Part shown: positions 12,223-24,073 of the stretch, piece by piece
How positions within the stretch are numbered: position 1 is the first letter of the stretch
Layout of the letters: each line of letters opens with the position of its first letter
DNA from: Pyrenochaeta sp. MPI-SDFR-AT-0127
Lineage: Eukaryota; Ascomycota; Dothideomycetes; Pleosporales; Cucurbitariaceae
Length of the DNA stretch: 64,000 nucleotides
Assembly (NCBI GenBank): GCA_020747015.1
Contig: JAGTJM010000013.1
Location: forward strand, 372,001 to 436,000
Direction: 5' to 3'
Notes under the pieces: generated by a model
The model's database searches: none
Told to the model about the DNA's origin: nothing
What the model saw: the letters and a program-made list of their open reading frames with translations, nothing else
Position numbers and translations under genes: made by a program

Positions 12223-14046
12223 GATGAGGACTGAGGAGAAGATAGGAGGTAAAGGATGTGAGTTTTTGAGTATTGTTGGGGTTATTGCTGAAACTGTCGA
12301 AGTTGGTTTAAGCAAGGACTTTCACGGCATTTATCTGCTTCCTTTATCTCAGTCTCCATAATATACCTACCTGTCGCCAGAACGTCATCGGAGCAGTATG
12401 CCAGCAACGATGATGAAATGTAAACACTACTTGTGGTCCAATTACCGACATACCCGGAGTGCAGTTGCATCACGTTGTGCTCGATTGACTAGCTACGGCA
12501 CCTTCCCCTTCCCTACCTCACCGTAGGGACAATGAGATGCTCCTAGGCGATTAATAAAATTAGTATATGTGCTATTGAAATTGTATAACAGGTGGCTCTT
12601 GGAATTAGAATATGCTTGCCCCTCGTGAGTGCGAGTATGGTAATATGACGTTGAGACTTCATTAGTTAACAGCACGGACGCGTCCCAGATGCTCTCGAAG
12701 TGGAATCGAAGTTCGTAAGAGATCACAATTTAGGACTTAAAATCGCCGTAAACAGGAACCTTGCGGGGAATCGCTATATGCATAAGGTATGAGCGTCATG
12801 AATTAGGTGGGAACGTGCTTAGATGTTGGGGTTATTGGCGCTAGACTTGTTCTTGCGTGAAATGTGATCACGCGAAAGCGTGGTTACCATGACGCGATGA
12901 TAAGGCGTATCTCTCAGTCAATCCCAGAGAGCAATTTAACCATACATTCAGGTTTCTTATCTGAGAGTATGTCCCTTGTCGCGAGTTTATTTTGTTGACA
13001 TAAGCTAGCAAGTTCACCATCGTCAAAGATATTTTCGTCCCTGTCTATTACCATTAGGAAGCCGCCAAACACGGAGCTCGTTACCGCTTAAGGGGTTATA
13101 CTATAAAACTGGACAAACTCTTCTATTACACATGCATCTTGCTAATGGAAAGGTCGATTATTCTAAATTTATGGATTACTTCTCAGTGGCGTTTATTCGG
13201 CTTCGTCTCGAAAGTTCTTCTGGACATGTGTTTCGCGCCGACTATCAGCAAGTAGATATTATCAAGACACAGCTTAGTCGTTTCTTTGCCTGTATTTCAA
13301 GGAATGATCGACTTGCGACATTGACTCAGGTGGATTATTAAACTTGAAACTAGACGGTACAAACTTTAAGTATATCCTCCATGACATATTCCCCGTTTGT
13401 GGACTGCCACAACATGGAAATTGCCATATTGACATGATAACTGATATTGAGATGTCGAGAATACACGTCTATAATTTAAAATACGACATCACTACTTAAA
13501 GGCATTTAGGGGGTCTATAGACTGTGATCGCGCAACTCAGCTTATCGAAGAAACTTTTCGAAAATGTGCGAAAAGCCAAAAACAACCGAAAAAAGAGATA
13601 GAGACTATCAAGGGGTTCTACTTGCAGTGTTTTTCCTAGCCTTGCAGGCAACTTCTTGATTATACATTGTTATTGGTCACAAGGCTGACTTGTCCTTCGA
13701 GAGCAGCGCTAAAATTGCGAATGCATGATAATTAATTTGCTCGTACACTCATTACACAGCCTCAGAGATCTTCAGTGGATACTTTTCGAAGAATGACTAG
13801 CTAGTGAATATTTGGTCTCGAGACTATGAAATGAAAACTGATAAGCAAACAAGACAAGCCTATCTATAGGTGAGATGTGCAATGGCTGCTTTAAGAGACA
13901 TCCCAAACATTTGAAAACTAGTGTCTTTTTCGTCAAATAATAGAAATCTCTAGCTGGTGTACATTGCGTGCTGTAGTAGGAGTAACATCTCGTTTTTATG
14001 ATGTGCTGTTTGTTCTTTCCCCACTGACCCCGCTTCACATGCCGGC
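12223..14046. other. 1.8-kb AT-rich intergenic region
   Basis: It holds only short frames, for example 13132-13341 on the plus strand, with no domain, RNA gene or repeat recognised. It includes the divergent upstream regions of the CON-10-like and carbinolamine dehydratase genes. Confidence 0.5.
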
Positions 14047-14566
14047 ATGCAGTACAGTCACCGTTTGCCAACGCTCGCAACAGTTACGAAACTATCAAAT
14101 TCCTCAGCTATGTCTTTAAAAATATCTAAAGGACAAGATGAAGCTGCTATTAGACTTCAAGTGAATACACTTGTCGAAAGTGGCTGGGTTGTGAAAGGTG
14201 AAATACAATTGGAGAAAATTTACCACCTTAAAACCTACACGAAAGTCATTGTAAGGGAGAAGGGGCCAAGCGTCACAGCAAAGCTGACATCCAAGGATCT
14301 ACACAACGTGATTGCAATCAAAAGCAAATCAGAAAATCATCATCCTAAAATGCTCACCGTACGTAGGCCTGACCATCGACGTCAATGACGAATTAATAGA
14401 CATGCAGGAGTTCAGCACCCTTACTGTGCAATGGACCACACACAACCCTAGAGGAATTTCCGATAAGGATATCCGTATGGCAAAATACAGCGATGCACAA
14501 GCAGAGAGTGTTGGGACGGTGAAGCCAAGTGAAGCTCCACGCTGCGGTCCTGCATCACCTACGTAA
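14047..14566 (+). CDS. Pterin-4a-carbinolamine dehydratase
   Basis: The enzyme dehydrates 4a-hydroxytetrahydropterin, the product of aromatic amino acid hydroxylases, and so recycles the pterin cofactor. Three exons, 14047-14250, 14296-14358 and 14408-14566, give 141 aa. The introns are 45 and 49 nt, both GT-AG. The core is seen in order: VESGWVVKGEIQLEKIYHLKTY, then a helix ending in the active-site motif ENHHPKM, then VQWTTHNPRGISDKDIRMA. If translation starts at the second ATG (14110, MSLKISKGQ) the protein is 120 aa, nearer the usual size, and the first 21 residues may be leader or untranslated. Both introns interrupt the conserved core, so no single frame shows the whole domain. The phenylalanine hydroxylase partner is not in this window. 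Confidence 0.8.
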
Positions 14567-15723
14567 AGATCTGAGGGATATTTGATTTGAAGCCTGTTCG
14601 TAAAAAGACGGAGAAACGTTTTGATCCCAAAGTATGATGTTTCAGCGCGGTATCCGCCGTTCACCAGTTTCTGCTGTAATCCAAAATGTTGAATGGGATC
14701 ATAAATTTCCAACGAGGCCGAGATTAGTGAGCTTTAGATCATGCCTGCCATAGAAGAGGCATCACATGTGAGAGTTGTCAATTCTGGTTTCACCAACCGC
14801 TCAGTTCCATATGGCCGAAAGGTCAACTACTTCCCCAAAGGATTCGGTGAGGGAGCTAAGAGTTCCTTTGGGACTGGCTAGAAATGTTACGAATTGTCTG
14901 TGCTGATGACCCCCTAAAATTGCAATCCTCGGTATCATTCCCACTATCCTGACTCAAGCGCGACAGTGACCATGGCTTGGCTGAGGGGAAGTATTCAATC
15001 AAGTTAGGGGTGACCGTATCTCTACATCTGCAGTGCCGCAGTCACGCGTCTGCATACGCAACCTACCAATTGCGCGTAAGATTTTAGATCTTGCTCTAGA
15101 CCCAAACTTCGAGTACAAAGCGGATATGATTTCTCATCAGCTAACTTTACTTGTTTCCTGAGCGCGGGGTAGTATTACCATTGTGGTTGATGTGTCTCTG
15201 TTTGTCGTAGTGCAGGGAGGTCCACCATCACCGGTAAAATCTGGAATCTGCCTTGCCACCTAAGGCACACAAGGCACCCTGACCCCCTAATTTTGTAAAA
15301 CACTCCTTTCAAATCGGTATCCACGCTGAAGACACATGGAATTGCTCTGTCGACATACTAAAGATTAAATTATTTTGGTTGAATGTGTAGACGTATAATA
15401 AAGTACTCTAAGGAACAGGTTCCCGTCAACTGGCCTGTGAATACCAGATAGAGAAAATCTAAGATAGTAAACCAAAAAACAAAATCTCACCCCGCCACTC
15501 ATGTGCCGTATGAAGTATTCCGGGGTATAATGCAGAGGAAGAAAACCCGTGACGCCACTGCCAACCTTGAAGCCATCTAAAATGCAGAAGTCAATGAATC
15601 CATCCAGTAAGCACCAAGATTTCATTACGACTGGAATCCATCCCACGTTTGCAACCCATTGGCGCAGCTGCCCCACGTACAATTCGTTGAAAGTATACCA
15701 GGTTGAACAAAGCGAAATCTGCC
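14567..15723. other. Intergenic region, nothing recognised
   Basis: The sequence separates the dehydratase gene from the 3' end of the VWA gene. Only short frames are present and none has a recognisable domain. Confidence 0.5.
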
Positions 15724-16881
15724 TTACGATGCACGATGCAGCTCCTTCGAGTTACGATCCAGGCGGCGGTTCACACTTCCGAGTACGACCTTCATAATTC
15801 CTGCCGCGGAAAGCTGAGAATCCCCCTCCCCTGTGAATGGAACCGTATCCACAATATCCCTGAGTTCGTCATCCCCGGCAAACTCCTTCAGCCCATCATC
15901 GAGCTGCTTGAGATGCTCACGAGCACCAGGCTCCTTGCCAACCTGGAAGAATTGGATGCCGACTTGCCACGTAGGTGCCTCGAGCTTATCGAGCTTCTTG
16001 GCAGCCTGGATGATGGTTGACTCCACGTCGTCTGACGGCTCGCCATCGGTGATGACGATGACGTTAATGGGCTTTGTGTTATCGGGAGCTCGTTCATAGC
16101 GCTGGAGATAAGGCTTCAAGATCTTGTTGAGACGTTGACCGGTTGGCGTTGAGCCACTGGGTCGCACGGTCTGGAAGATCTCGACGACAGTGCCAGCGGT
16201 GGTGATATTTTTGTACAGTGAGGAGTCAGGGTGGTTGAGGAAGTAGATATCAACACCGTCTGCGTCGCGCTGGGTGCAGATTGGAGTGATGGTCTCCAGA
16301 GCAGCAGCAGTCTCTCTCCATGAGCGTCCGGCCATGGACCCAGAGTCATCAATCAGGAAGATGGTGTCGAAGGATTTGAGGAATGCATAAGGATCAGAAT
16401 CTGTGGATGCCAAAGCCGGTCGGGTTGCATCCACAGTAGCCTGTGAGGCTGGGCCAGGTGTATAGGCTGGGGGAGCCTCGCGGGGAGTGTTCATGCTTGA
16501 GCGATCTGTGGAGAAGTCAGTGCCTGGGATTTCTGGATTTATAGAGAGATAGGTGCTCGACATACTTGGCCTACGTGTCGCAGGTGAGGATGAGGTGAAC
16601 GGATTGCTGCCTGGTGGCGGAGCAAGGCCTTCACTACGAGAGCCTGCAGGCTTCACGCCCGCCGTCTGATGGTTTGCTTGTGAGCCTGTGCTTGCCACAC
16701 CCCACGTTGGATCGTTGAGTGGATTTGATTTTCGCTTCGAAAAGCTCTTTTTCAGGCTGCCAAACATGTCGATGTTCTTGAATGATGATCGGCGTTGGAT
16801 GTGGGAGAGATTAAATAGACGCAGAGGGTCGCCTGCGGTGGAACAGTGTGAGTGTGAGCCAGACATAATGAGTAAGAGCAA
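15724..16881 (-). CDS. VWA-domain protein, fungal
   Basis: A single exon of up to 385 aa. Residues about 172-360 form a von Willebrand factor A domain with a complete MIDAS: DxSxS at 178-182 (D178, S180, S182), a Thr in GSTPTG, and the Asp in VIVITDGEPSD. The N-terminal third is disordered and rich in Ser, Pro and Thr, with an SFSKRKSNP basic patch. Two alternative starts are plausible: M6 (MSGSHSHCS) or M39 (MFGSLKKSF, at 16767). The latter matches the short basic N termini seen in similar fungal proteins. There is no signal peptide, so it is probably cytoplasmic or membrane-associated. Fungal single-VWA proteins of this type are mostly uncharacterised. The domain call is firm and the role unknown. 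Confidence 0.85.
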   Translation of the reverse strand: MLLLIMSGSHSHCSTAGDPLRLFNLSHIQRRSSFKNIDMFGSLKKSFSKRKSNPLNDPTWGVASTGSQANHQTAGVKPAGSRSEGLAPPPGSNPFTSSSPATRRPSMSSTYLSINPEIPGTDFSTDRSSMNTPREAPPAYTPGPASQATVDATRPALASTDSDPYAFLKSFDTIFLIDDSGSMAGRSWRETAAALETITPICTQRDADGVDIYFLNHPDSSLYKNITTAGTVVEIFQTVRPSGSTPTGQRLNKILKPYLQRYERAPDNTKPINVIVITDGEPSDDVESTIIQAAKKLDKLEAPTWQVGIQFFQVGKEPGAREHLKQLDDGLKEFAGDDELRDIVDTVPFTGEGDSQLSAAGIMKVVLGSVNRRLDRNSKELHRAS

Positions 16882-17662
16882 ACAATGTGCTAGTTAAGCG
16901 ATGACAATCCTTTGGTAACAGTTGCCGTGTTGGATTAGCTGTCCCATGGTTGAAACCATTCCTCTTTATATCGAACCCTGTGCTGCGGCTTCAATAGTCA
17001 TTTGCCCTCGATCTGCCTTGTGAGTGCCTATCAAGCGGCCTTGTGAAAAGTGCGAAATTTCAATTCTTTGAAACGAGATTTGATAGAGCGTGCCTTACTC
17101 ACCCGTCCCTGAGCTAGGGGTACACAGCCTGTGGGCGCAGCGGTGGCGCTAAGTGGTGGCGCTAAGTGGTAACTACCACTTGCTCAGCCGCCCTCACTCG
17201 ACCTTTCTCGATCTTTCGACAAATCACAAGATGCAAACTCGCCACAAGCGCGCGCGTGACGATGAACCCTGATATCGTTCGCAGAACCACTCTGCGCTTG
17301 GGTAGCCACTTCGCTCGTTGAGATATCTTCGCCCCCACCATCCGATATCGACTTCTTCAGCCAACCTTCCTTCTCAAAGTTGGTGTAATCGAGGCACAAC
17401 TGAGGCAGACTTTGCTCACTGGTCAAATAGAGTATATATGATTATGTACCTGAAAACGTTTCTAGGCAGTAACAAAAAGATGGTTAGCTAAGTCATCTGA
17501 ATGCCTCATTAACATCGTTACAGCCCATACGGCTGAACCAGGCGGTCGCGGATGCGGCCTAGTACCTGGCCATGCAAGGCACCAAATGATGTCAAGTTAA
17601 GCTTAAATATGACCAAGGCTCGTGGGCCGCTGTTAAGGTTGCCTCCGCTGGGCACCTTTGCC
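16882..17662. other. Intergenic region, nothing recognised
   Basis: It contains the VWA promoter and the 3' flank of the BTB-like gene. A short duplicated AGTGGTGGCGCTA string lies near 17143-17170. No gene was recognised. Confidence 0.5.
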
Positions 17663-18985
17663 TTAAAAAACATCTCTAGCGGTCCAATCCCTTTCCACTG
17701 CCATGAAAAGGTCCCGCACCACAACGTGTTTACTGAGGCAGCTACTCCGCGTCCTCTGATGCCCCTTCCGCACGTAGCCGTTGGCAAAAGTGCGATTGCC
17801 AGTGAGAGATCTTGGGTATGCCCACATAACCGGTCGCTTGGCTAGTGACCAGGCATACTCTGAGCGGTGGTTATCCCAGCACTCAGCGCAGATGCCAACA
17901 TCAAGACTACCGGTGTCGAGACTAAGCTGATTCTGAACAAGGTCGAGCAGTGGAAGAAGCCTTGATCGTAGCCCACAGTGTGCGTGGTGGCTATTCACCT
18001 GGTAGTTCGAGCACTGGCGGAGCGACAGAAGAAGGCGTTCTATGTCTCCCAAATAATACGTGGGTTCTGTGTTGTCGTATATCTTGCCTTGCAACCGCAG
18101 CGTATCTATCTTGTGGAAGAATCGAACCATTTCTCCTAATTGGAATGAATCGCACTGCAGGGATGTATCGTATCCGAGCTTGCATTGCCTCTCTCCCGAA
18201 GTATAAAGCTTTAAGAAGTGCGCTTGCAGTGAATTGATCGTCTCCAAGATGTACTCGCGCCGTACGATCATCTCGCCCTCAACACCGTTTGGTATATCCC
18301 ACCACAGAGCTTTTGTGTGGTCCTCCTCCACTCCAGGTCGCCATTGTGACGAGTCGCGCATGATCAGATGTTTCGAGTATCTGGTTACCCATGATGGGTG
18401 ATCGAACAAGAGCCCAACAAACAGTTTCTGTCGTGCCCTCTCTTCCGTCAGTGTCGGACTGGGTCTGCCTTTCGCCTTCGCATCGACCAAGTGTAGATAT
18501 TTCTTCCTTTGAACGAATTTCGACAGGCACGCGACAGCATCGAAACGATCGGCTACGACGGCGAGATTGGCAAGATTGGCAACAGGGGGAGCTGCTACGG
18601 CGAGGTCGAGACCATGCACTGCGCGAAAGAAGTCTGCAAGCAAATTTTGCACGGAAGACGCCTTCGACGTAGCTATTCTACCGACGTTAACGATCGATAT
18701 ATGAGGCAGTTCATCTGCTGTGGCATCTGCGATACTCGCGTGCCCTCGTATTTTCAAGGCTTCAAGCGCTGCTGATAATTGCTGCCCCTCACTGAAGCGA
18801 TCGCTCAGCAGGTTTTGGAAGTATCGCGAGCTCTGCTGCATTGTCTTCGAATCTACGCGGTACGCGAAACGTTGGCGTCCTTCATCTTGCGCAACGACAA
18901 GGATGAGATCACCATTCGGGGCAATAACTAACGGCTCGTCCTCTTCTGACATGTTGTAGGCGTTTTTTGAATCTCCTCGGGACAA
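17663..18985 (-). CDS. BTB/POZ-like fungal protein
   Basis: A single exon of 440 aa, or 429 aa from the second ATG (MSEEDEPLV). The N terminus reads like a fungal BTB/POZ fold: a strand with LILVVAQDE, then FAYRVDSKTMQQSSRYFQNLLSDRF, the usual start where a substrate or partner-binding BTB domain begins, followed by a helix-rich segment with VADRFDAVACLSKFV. The C-terminal half has conserved-looking Cys and His (CSNYQVNSHHAHCG, ICAECWDNH) and the end WAYPRSLTGNRTF. Metal binding is possible but not shown. Proteins of this build occur widely in Dothideomycetes and Eurotiomycetes without known function. The domain assignment is by pattern only. Confidence 0.72.
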   Translation of the reverse strand: MSRGDSKNAYNMSEEDEPLVIAPNGDLILVVAQDEGRQRFAYRVDSKTMQQSSRYFQNLLSDRFSEGQQLSAALEALKIRGHASIADATADELPHISIVNVGRIATSKASSVQNLLADFFRAVHGLDLAVAAPPVANLANLAVVADRFDAVACLSKFVQRKKYLHLVDAKAKGRPSPTLTEERARQKLFVGLLFDHPSWVTRYSKHLIMRDSSQWRPGVEEDHTKALWWDIPNGVEGEMIVRREYILETINSLQAHFLKLYTSGERQCKLGYDTSLQCDSFQLGEMVRFFHKIDTLRLQGKIYDNTEPTYYLGDIERLLLSLRQCSNYQVNSHHAHCGLRSRLLPLLDLVQNQLSLDTGSLDVGICAECWDNHRSEYAWSLAKRPVMWAYPRSLTGNRTFANGYVRKGHQRTRSSCLSKHVVVRDLFMAVERDWTARDVF

Positions 18986-19702
18986 CAGTCTTCACGGATA
19001 GGGCCAAAACATGGTGGCTCGTTTAGAAGGCGATGCGCTGTGGTGGGTGAGTAAGTGAAGGCGAAGTCACAGCCGGCAGGCTGAGCAGATCCCTTCTAAC
19101 CAATAAGAGGCTGAAGCTGTGGGCTATGTGCGCATCTGCGCACACGGGCTTCCTTCAACTTCGCCATTTGTACCACAACTTCAACAATCGCGTTCTGGCT
19201 TAGACAGATCCACTTTATCCTTTTCCTTACTTGTACTCGAAGGGTAAAGTTGGTTGTTTCCATGCCTAGATGTTAGTCGTTTACGAACAGTCACCAAAGC
19301 AGACCTGCGATCAACCCCTTTAAGAGAATATAGATGGATATAAGGACTTGTGAAGTACTCATCCTCACATAACAAGCACTAGAATGATACAGGTCGACCT
19401 AGTCATTTGAGAAGTCTCTATGATAGCCAGCAATCTGAGCAGGCACACATCACGAAAGCACGACTAAGGGAACGATTATCTGAAAGCAGATCGATTTCAT
19501 CTAACTAAACAAAAGAAATTGGAATTGCAAGCAATGCGACACCTGCTTATGAGGGTCTATGAACGCCGTCTCTAAATGCAAATGCCTGGGTATCTTCCTG
19601 AGCCAGAACGCCGAACCAACAAACGAAAAGATAGCTTTGAATAGCTTTGCAGGACTATCGTCCATGTATGTAATGTCAACACCTGCAGACATCTCGAGTC
19701 CC
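18986..19702. other. Intergenic region, nothing recognised
   Basis: BTB gene upstream region and flank of the small hypothetical gene. There are short frames only. A 63-codon minus-strand frame at 19501-19692 could be a second exon of the next gene, but no convincing splice joins them. Confidence 0.4.
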
Positions 19703-19993
19703 CTATCGCCGACAAGGAAGCTTCATGCGCATCCACTCGTCTCCCACAATCGCATGGCCGACGCGTGAGTCGTAGAACATGCGCTGCCTCTGTAACCGTT
19801 CCTGCAGGCTTAACCGCTTACGCCACAGCTTTCCTTTTGGGTCGCGGAAGTACTCGTGAGTTTGTTCGCCGATGATAGTGTGCAGTGCTTGTTCTTCGGG
19901 ATTCATCCGGTAATAGTAGGGCGGTTTTGGAAGCGGCTTTTCGCCACTGATCCGGGAGGAGATGGACTCCATGCTGAACCGCGTTGGGATCAT
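19703..19993 (-). CDS. Small hypothetical protein, 96 aa
   Basis: A single frame starting MIPTRFSMESISSRIS. It is hydrophilic and strongly charged, with a Pro/Tyr segment (PLPKPPYYYRMNPEEQ) and a basic helix (LWRKRLSLQERLQRQRMFYDSR). Amino acid composition and codon use look coding, and there are no low-complexity runs. No domain is recognised, and no signal peptide or membrane segment is present. The frame stands alone between non-coding flanks. It could be the first exon of a longer gene. Confidence 0.45.
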   Translation of the reverse strand: MIPTRFSMESISSRISGEKPLPKPPYYYRMNPEEQALHTIIGEQTHEYFRDPKGKLWRKRLSLQERLQRQRMFYDSRVGHAIVGDEWMRMKLPCRR

Positions 19994-21666
19994 GATGGAA
20001 ATGTGGGATTGCTGGGTTATGTTGCGTGGATGTGCTGACTATGTGTAGCCGTTCGATATGCGTACTTGAAAGGGGTTTGGCTGAGTGTGGCGGGCCGACT
20101 CCAAGTTTGAGATTCTTTGTTTGAGAATAAAGCGGTGCGATGAGGAATAAAGAGCAGAAGTGCCTCAGGCTTGAAAAAAAAAGGTGTTTTGTTGTATAAT
20201 GTTGAGCAGCTGATAAGGCGTATCGTAGTTGCGTTTAGGGCACTGTGGATTTTTTGCTCAACAAAGTCGCTCGAAGTGCGGTACCGACATTGTTTCGACC
20301 AATGACCCACTTGGGTTTTCAACACCACGGACGAGGGATTGCGAGAGGCTTTAAGCCAGCGGGCTGCGGGGGGGAGTTATATTCGCAAAAGTCACAAGAC
20401 AGGGATGCTTGGCTGTGATATTGCGCCCTGCTTAGTTGCGTGTACTTTGCATGTTCCAAGCTCCGCCCAGGAGCACAGCTTGAAACTTATTCCAGACACC
20501 CTCTAGAGTACCAGCACCATGCTGCAGATCGACGAGCACAAACACAAAATCGAGATACTGCAGGCGCGGAAACCTCCTGCCACGACTCTGCTCATTGCTT
20601 GGCCTCTCATCAACGCGCAAGACTTGACGCTGCGCCCAGAAAGGCTGAGGCTTGACTGGAATGAAGATCACAGTACCAAGACCCCTCAAAAGGGACAACA
20701 CAGTTACACGCGGAAGATCGCTATTACCAAGACCTTGGCGTTTAGTGAGCGATGTAAAAGTGCAAGAAGCAATTCTAAATGGAGCGATCGGCGGTTTTAT
20801 GACACGCTAGGTTCGACAATGCGTACGCCATCCCGCGTGAGCCCCATAGTCTTGGACGTAGATCAAAAGCACGATACCTGTCTCCTCCGCCTCATTTGTT
20901 GGTTTCCCATGACATGACCAGCATCGGAGTGTCATCGGAGTGTCATTCGGGGTGGAATTTCGCATTGCTAATACACAGCCATCCAGATCCACCTCATGAA
21001 ACATCACACTTTTGACAACGGCCAGTCGGCCATACACGCACTTTGGCATGAAGAGAGTGTCGCCGTTGAGACTAATATAGTAAGTTATACTAGGTGCAAT
21101 TTCTCCGGCAGAATTTCAATCTCCAATCACCTTGTATTCAAACATTGAGCTTCATTTCGGCCGGGGCGGCAGTCGCTCAATCAAAACTGAGGGGAGTATG
21201 CTGCTGTCAGCATCTTGCATGTGTTCGCGGCAATTGAAAAGGTCTTGCACTTTCCCCTGCCCAACCTCAAATTCTAACATGTGAACTGAAACGAGTATGC
21301 TTTCTTTGAAGCGCCCAAGAACACACACAAGTGCCATGTGACGCTCTTGACCGCTGAGAAGCACAGCGGTTAGAAGTTCAGTTTCACGTTCTGCAGACCT
21401 CAAAACCACTCTAAGCGAGGCAACATATGGAAGAGATTCCGTTGATTCATGGTATGGGTTTTGACAATAACTAGTGAATAGAGGAGATCAAATGGGTATC
21501 ATAGCGCTGAAACCATATAAGTAGAAAGCGCCCACGATTGGATGAGTGGATAGATTCCTGGCAACCACGTAAGAGTCTTAGTAAAGGGCAACAATATGAT
21601 CAAAACAAGTTAGCAAGTGGAAGTAGCCGGCGCTATGCGCTTTCAGCGACCTCACTGATGCCAAAA
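19994..21666. other. 1.7-kb intergenic region, no supported gene
   Basis: Several minus-strand frames of 80-103 codons lie here (20017-20328, 20432-20701, 20807-21049, 21152-21409). They might be exons of a diverged gene, but no splice sites give a continuous product and no family is recognised, so none is called. Confidence 0.4.
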
Positions 21667-23403
21667 TCAGTACAGATCGTCCCAAGCAGTGCCAGTATCA
21701 GAAGGCCGTCTACCTCTTGGCGTGTCCAGCGGCATCTCTTTCCCGGCATCGGCATTTCTCTCTCCAGCATCCCATCCAATCTCATCCTCGATATCTGTAC
21801 CCTCGAAACCGTTTTCGATAGATGCACTGCGCCCAAAAGCCGCGTATATTGATGTGGGACGAGGTGGGGGCAGGGTGCATGCATCATCCTGATCTGCATG
21901 AGTATCAGTGTGCAAGGCGAGCATGATGCGATACTTGTCAACGAGCTGCTCCTGCATCTGAGGAGTATTATAGAGAGGATTGTCAAGGGGATCTTGACGA
22001 GTGTTATGGGGGAATCCCCCTTCCGCACTACCGCTGTTGCCATTGTATGATGTGATGGTTTTTGTTGAAGTGATGGAGGGCTGTACGGGTCGACGGTGTG
22101 TAGACTGGCATTGTGGTAGAGTATACAAGTCACCAATGACAGAACAATGATGGCTCAGTATACGTGGCATGGCCTGAGACTCGGGCTCTGATGATTCTGG
22201 ACAATGACGTCGAAATGGAGCAGGAATCTGAACTACATCAACCGAGGAGATGCTATCTTCTGGCCGTACTGTCGAACCCGAGCCCCTAGAATGAGGCCGA
22301 TGAAGTGGCACCTGTGACATCAACTGATCATCCAACATTGTGGAGATGTGTTTCCGAAGACTAGTAACATCGAACCCAAGTGGTCCCATCGGTGAGAGGC
22401 AGTGCAAGTTGCTTGGGCGTGGCAACGGTCCTAGCTTACCATCATGTTTTGTCGAGATTGGGTGCTCTTTGGGCTTCTCCGGGACAGCGCTTCCGATGCC
22501 AATCCCAGACGTCGGCATAGCGGACGGAGGGCTCATTCGATGCCCATGGCCAGCATCAACAGGCGAATAGGAACTCTTACTTTCACAGCCGGTAGAGGAA
22601 GTGCCCCAGCTCGGAGTGTTCTGTGACGTTCGCTCAAGATGTTCCCGCTGATGATTTGCTTCACGGAGATGTTCTTGCTCCAGCGTCCATTCATGTCGCA
22701 TTTGCTTCATCTTTAAGCCTAAGTTAACTGCGTCAAACAGCAGCTGATCATCGTGGCTGTGAGTTTTGATCCAGTATCGCACGAAGCGAAGCCGCTTAGA
22801 GCGAATTTTCTCAAAGTCCATCGTTCCGTGAAGGATATCTGTACCAGTGGCTCTATGCTTCATCCGACCGACCATTCCCGCGAACAGGACGAGGAGGATG
22901 TTCAAGTCTGAGCCGATGCGGGTTAGAATGCATGCTGGACACATGTTAGTTTGGAAGGCCCAGTTGGCACCACACCTGATCGGTTCGCGCCCAGGAGGCG
23001 CAGAAGTCTCAGTATTGAAGTCTTGCTGCCACATTTGTGAGACAGGCTCGAGCTGACGAGCCCACATTTCTTGATCCTCTGTCAGAACGCCTGACATAAT
23101 GAGCGGATATATAAATTTGCCGATAGCCCCATCAATTTCGTGTCGGAGCCATGCCCAGACATCATTGACAAGGGAAGCATTGAGTCCTTTGTGAGTTGAG
23201 CAGAGGATGCTTGGGGAGATAGAGAAGTAGGAGGCGCGTAGGTGACGAGGAAGGCTATGGATGGCATCCTTGATATGCTCGCGGTAAACTGTTCGCTTAA
23301 TCTGTGTAACCGGAAAGGGCGCAGGTTGGAAAATGCGAACTAATTGCTTCATGTCGCTATTGTGTAGGTGGCGAGTTTCCAATATCTTCGCAAGGGGACG
23401 CAT
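21667..23403 (-). CDS. Conserved fungal hypothetical protein, 578 aa
   Basis: One uninterrupted frame of 578 aa. The N-terminal 240 residues look folded and mostly helical, with a Cys-containing segment (IRCGANWAFQTNMCPACILTRIG) that resembles a small zinc-binding site but has only three cysteines. A hydrophobic helix (LNILLVLFAGMVG) follows. From about 250 to the end the protein is disordered and rich in Ser, Pro, His and Gln, with polar patches such as SHHCSVIGDLYTLP and an acidic IEDEIGWD. This layout is common among uncharacterised pleosporalean proteins. No known domain could be named. Confidence 0.7.
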   Translation of the reverse strand: MRPLAKILETRHLHNSDMKQLVRIFQPAPFPVTQIKRTVYREHIKDAIHSLPRHLRASYFSISPSILCSTHKGLNASLVNDVWAWLRHEIDGAIGKFIYPLIMSGVLTEDQEMWARQLEPVSQMWQQDFNTETSAPPGREPIRCGANWAFQTNMCPACILTRIGSDLNILLVLFAGMVGRMKHRATGTDILHGTMDFEKIRSKRLRFVRYWIKTHSHDDQLLFDAVNLGLKMKQMRHEWTLEQEHLREANHQREHLERTSQNTPSWGTSSTGCESKSSYSPVDAGHGHRMSPPSAMPTSGIGIGSAVPEKPKEHPISTKHDGKLGPLPRPSNLHCLSPMGPLGFDVTSLRKHISTMLDDQLMSQVPLHRPHSRGSGSTVRPEDSISSVDVVQIPAPFRRHCPESSEPESQAMPRILSHHCSVIGDLYTLPQCQSTHRRPVQPSITSTKTITSYNGNSGSAEGGFPHNTRQDPLDNPLYNTPQMQEQLVDKYRIMLALHTDTHADQDDACTLPPPRPTSIYAAFGRSASIENGFEGTDIEDEIGWDAGERNADAGKEMPLDTPRGRRPSDTGTAWDDLY

Positions 23404-24073
23404 CTCGAATATATAACAGCGCTGTTGGAGCTTTCGTATGTTTGTGTGTTCGTGTGGTTTGAAGTCTTGTTACAAGGGCAGAATGTAACGAAGCTTAAAT
23501 CCATGAGAATACCAGGGAAACGAAGCACACTGTGATAGCACTGTGCCAGAACCATGCGCTAGGGTAGTGGCACGCTGTGAAAGGACGGTGTAGGCACAGT
23601 TCGATAGCGTTCCACTCGCACTGGATCGATGTACACATTGTGAAATTGTGACTGGAAGTTAGCGAGGAGTTTCTGAAAGTTAAACGCTCAACGCTGTGTG
23701 ATAAGAAACATAAGAAGTGTGGCAGATTGTCCGAGAGGGGTCCAGACAGGCGAGATTCATGAACAGGAATAATTGAATTGAGTATTGTGGTCCAACCGCC
23801 CAAGGAACGCCGTTCTGACCTTCATAGAGCACATAAGCGAATGCTGGCCTCGTATCCACGAGAGCCTTGGATGTGTAAAAAGCCGCTATGGGCGAGACAA
23901 AGGCGGAACCTTCAGAAAATCCACGAAGAAGGAATAAGAAGTAATACATTGAAGCGAATGTATCGGAACCTTCCGAAAGGTATACACCAGAAGACTAAAA
24001 ATTACCTATCGCGATTGAACGATGTTGTTTGCACATGAGATGCTTGAATTCAAAAAAAAAGCTTGATGGACTT
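23404..24073. other. Intergenic region, nothing recognised
   Basis: The upstream side of the 578-aa gene and the 3' flank of SUR2. A poly(A) run at about 24050-24060 lies just beyond the SUR2 stop. No gene was recognised. Confidence 0.5.
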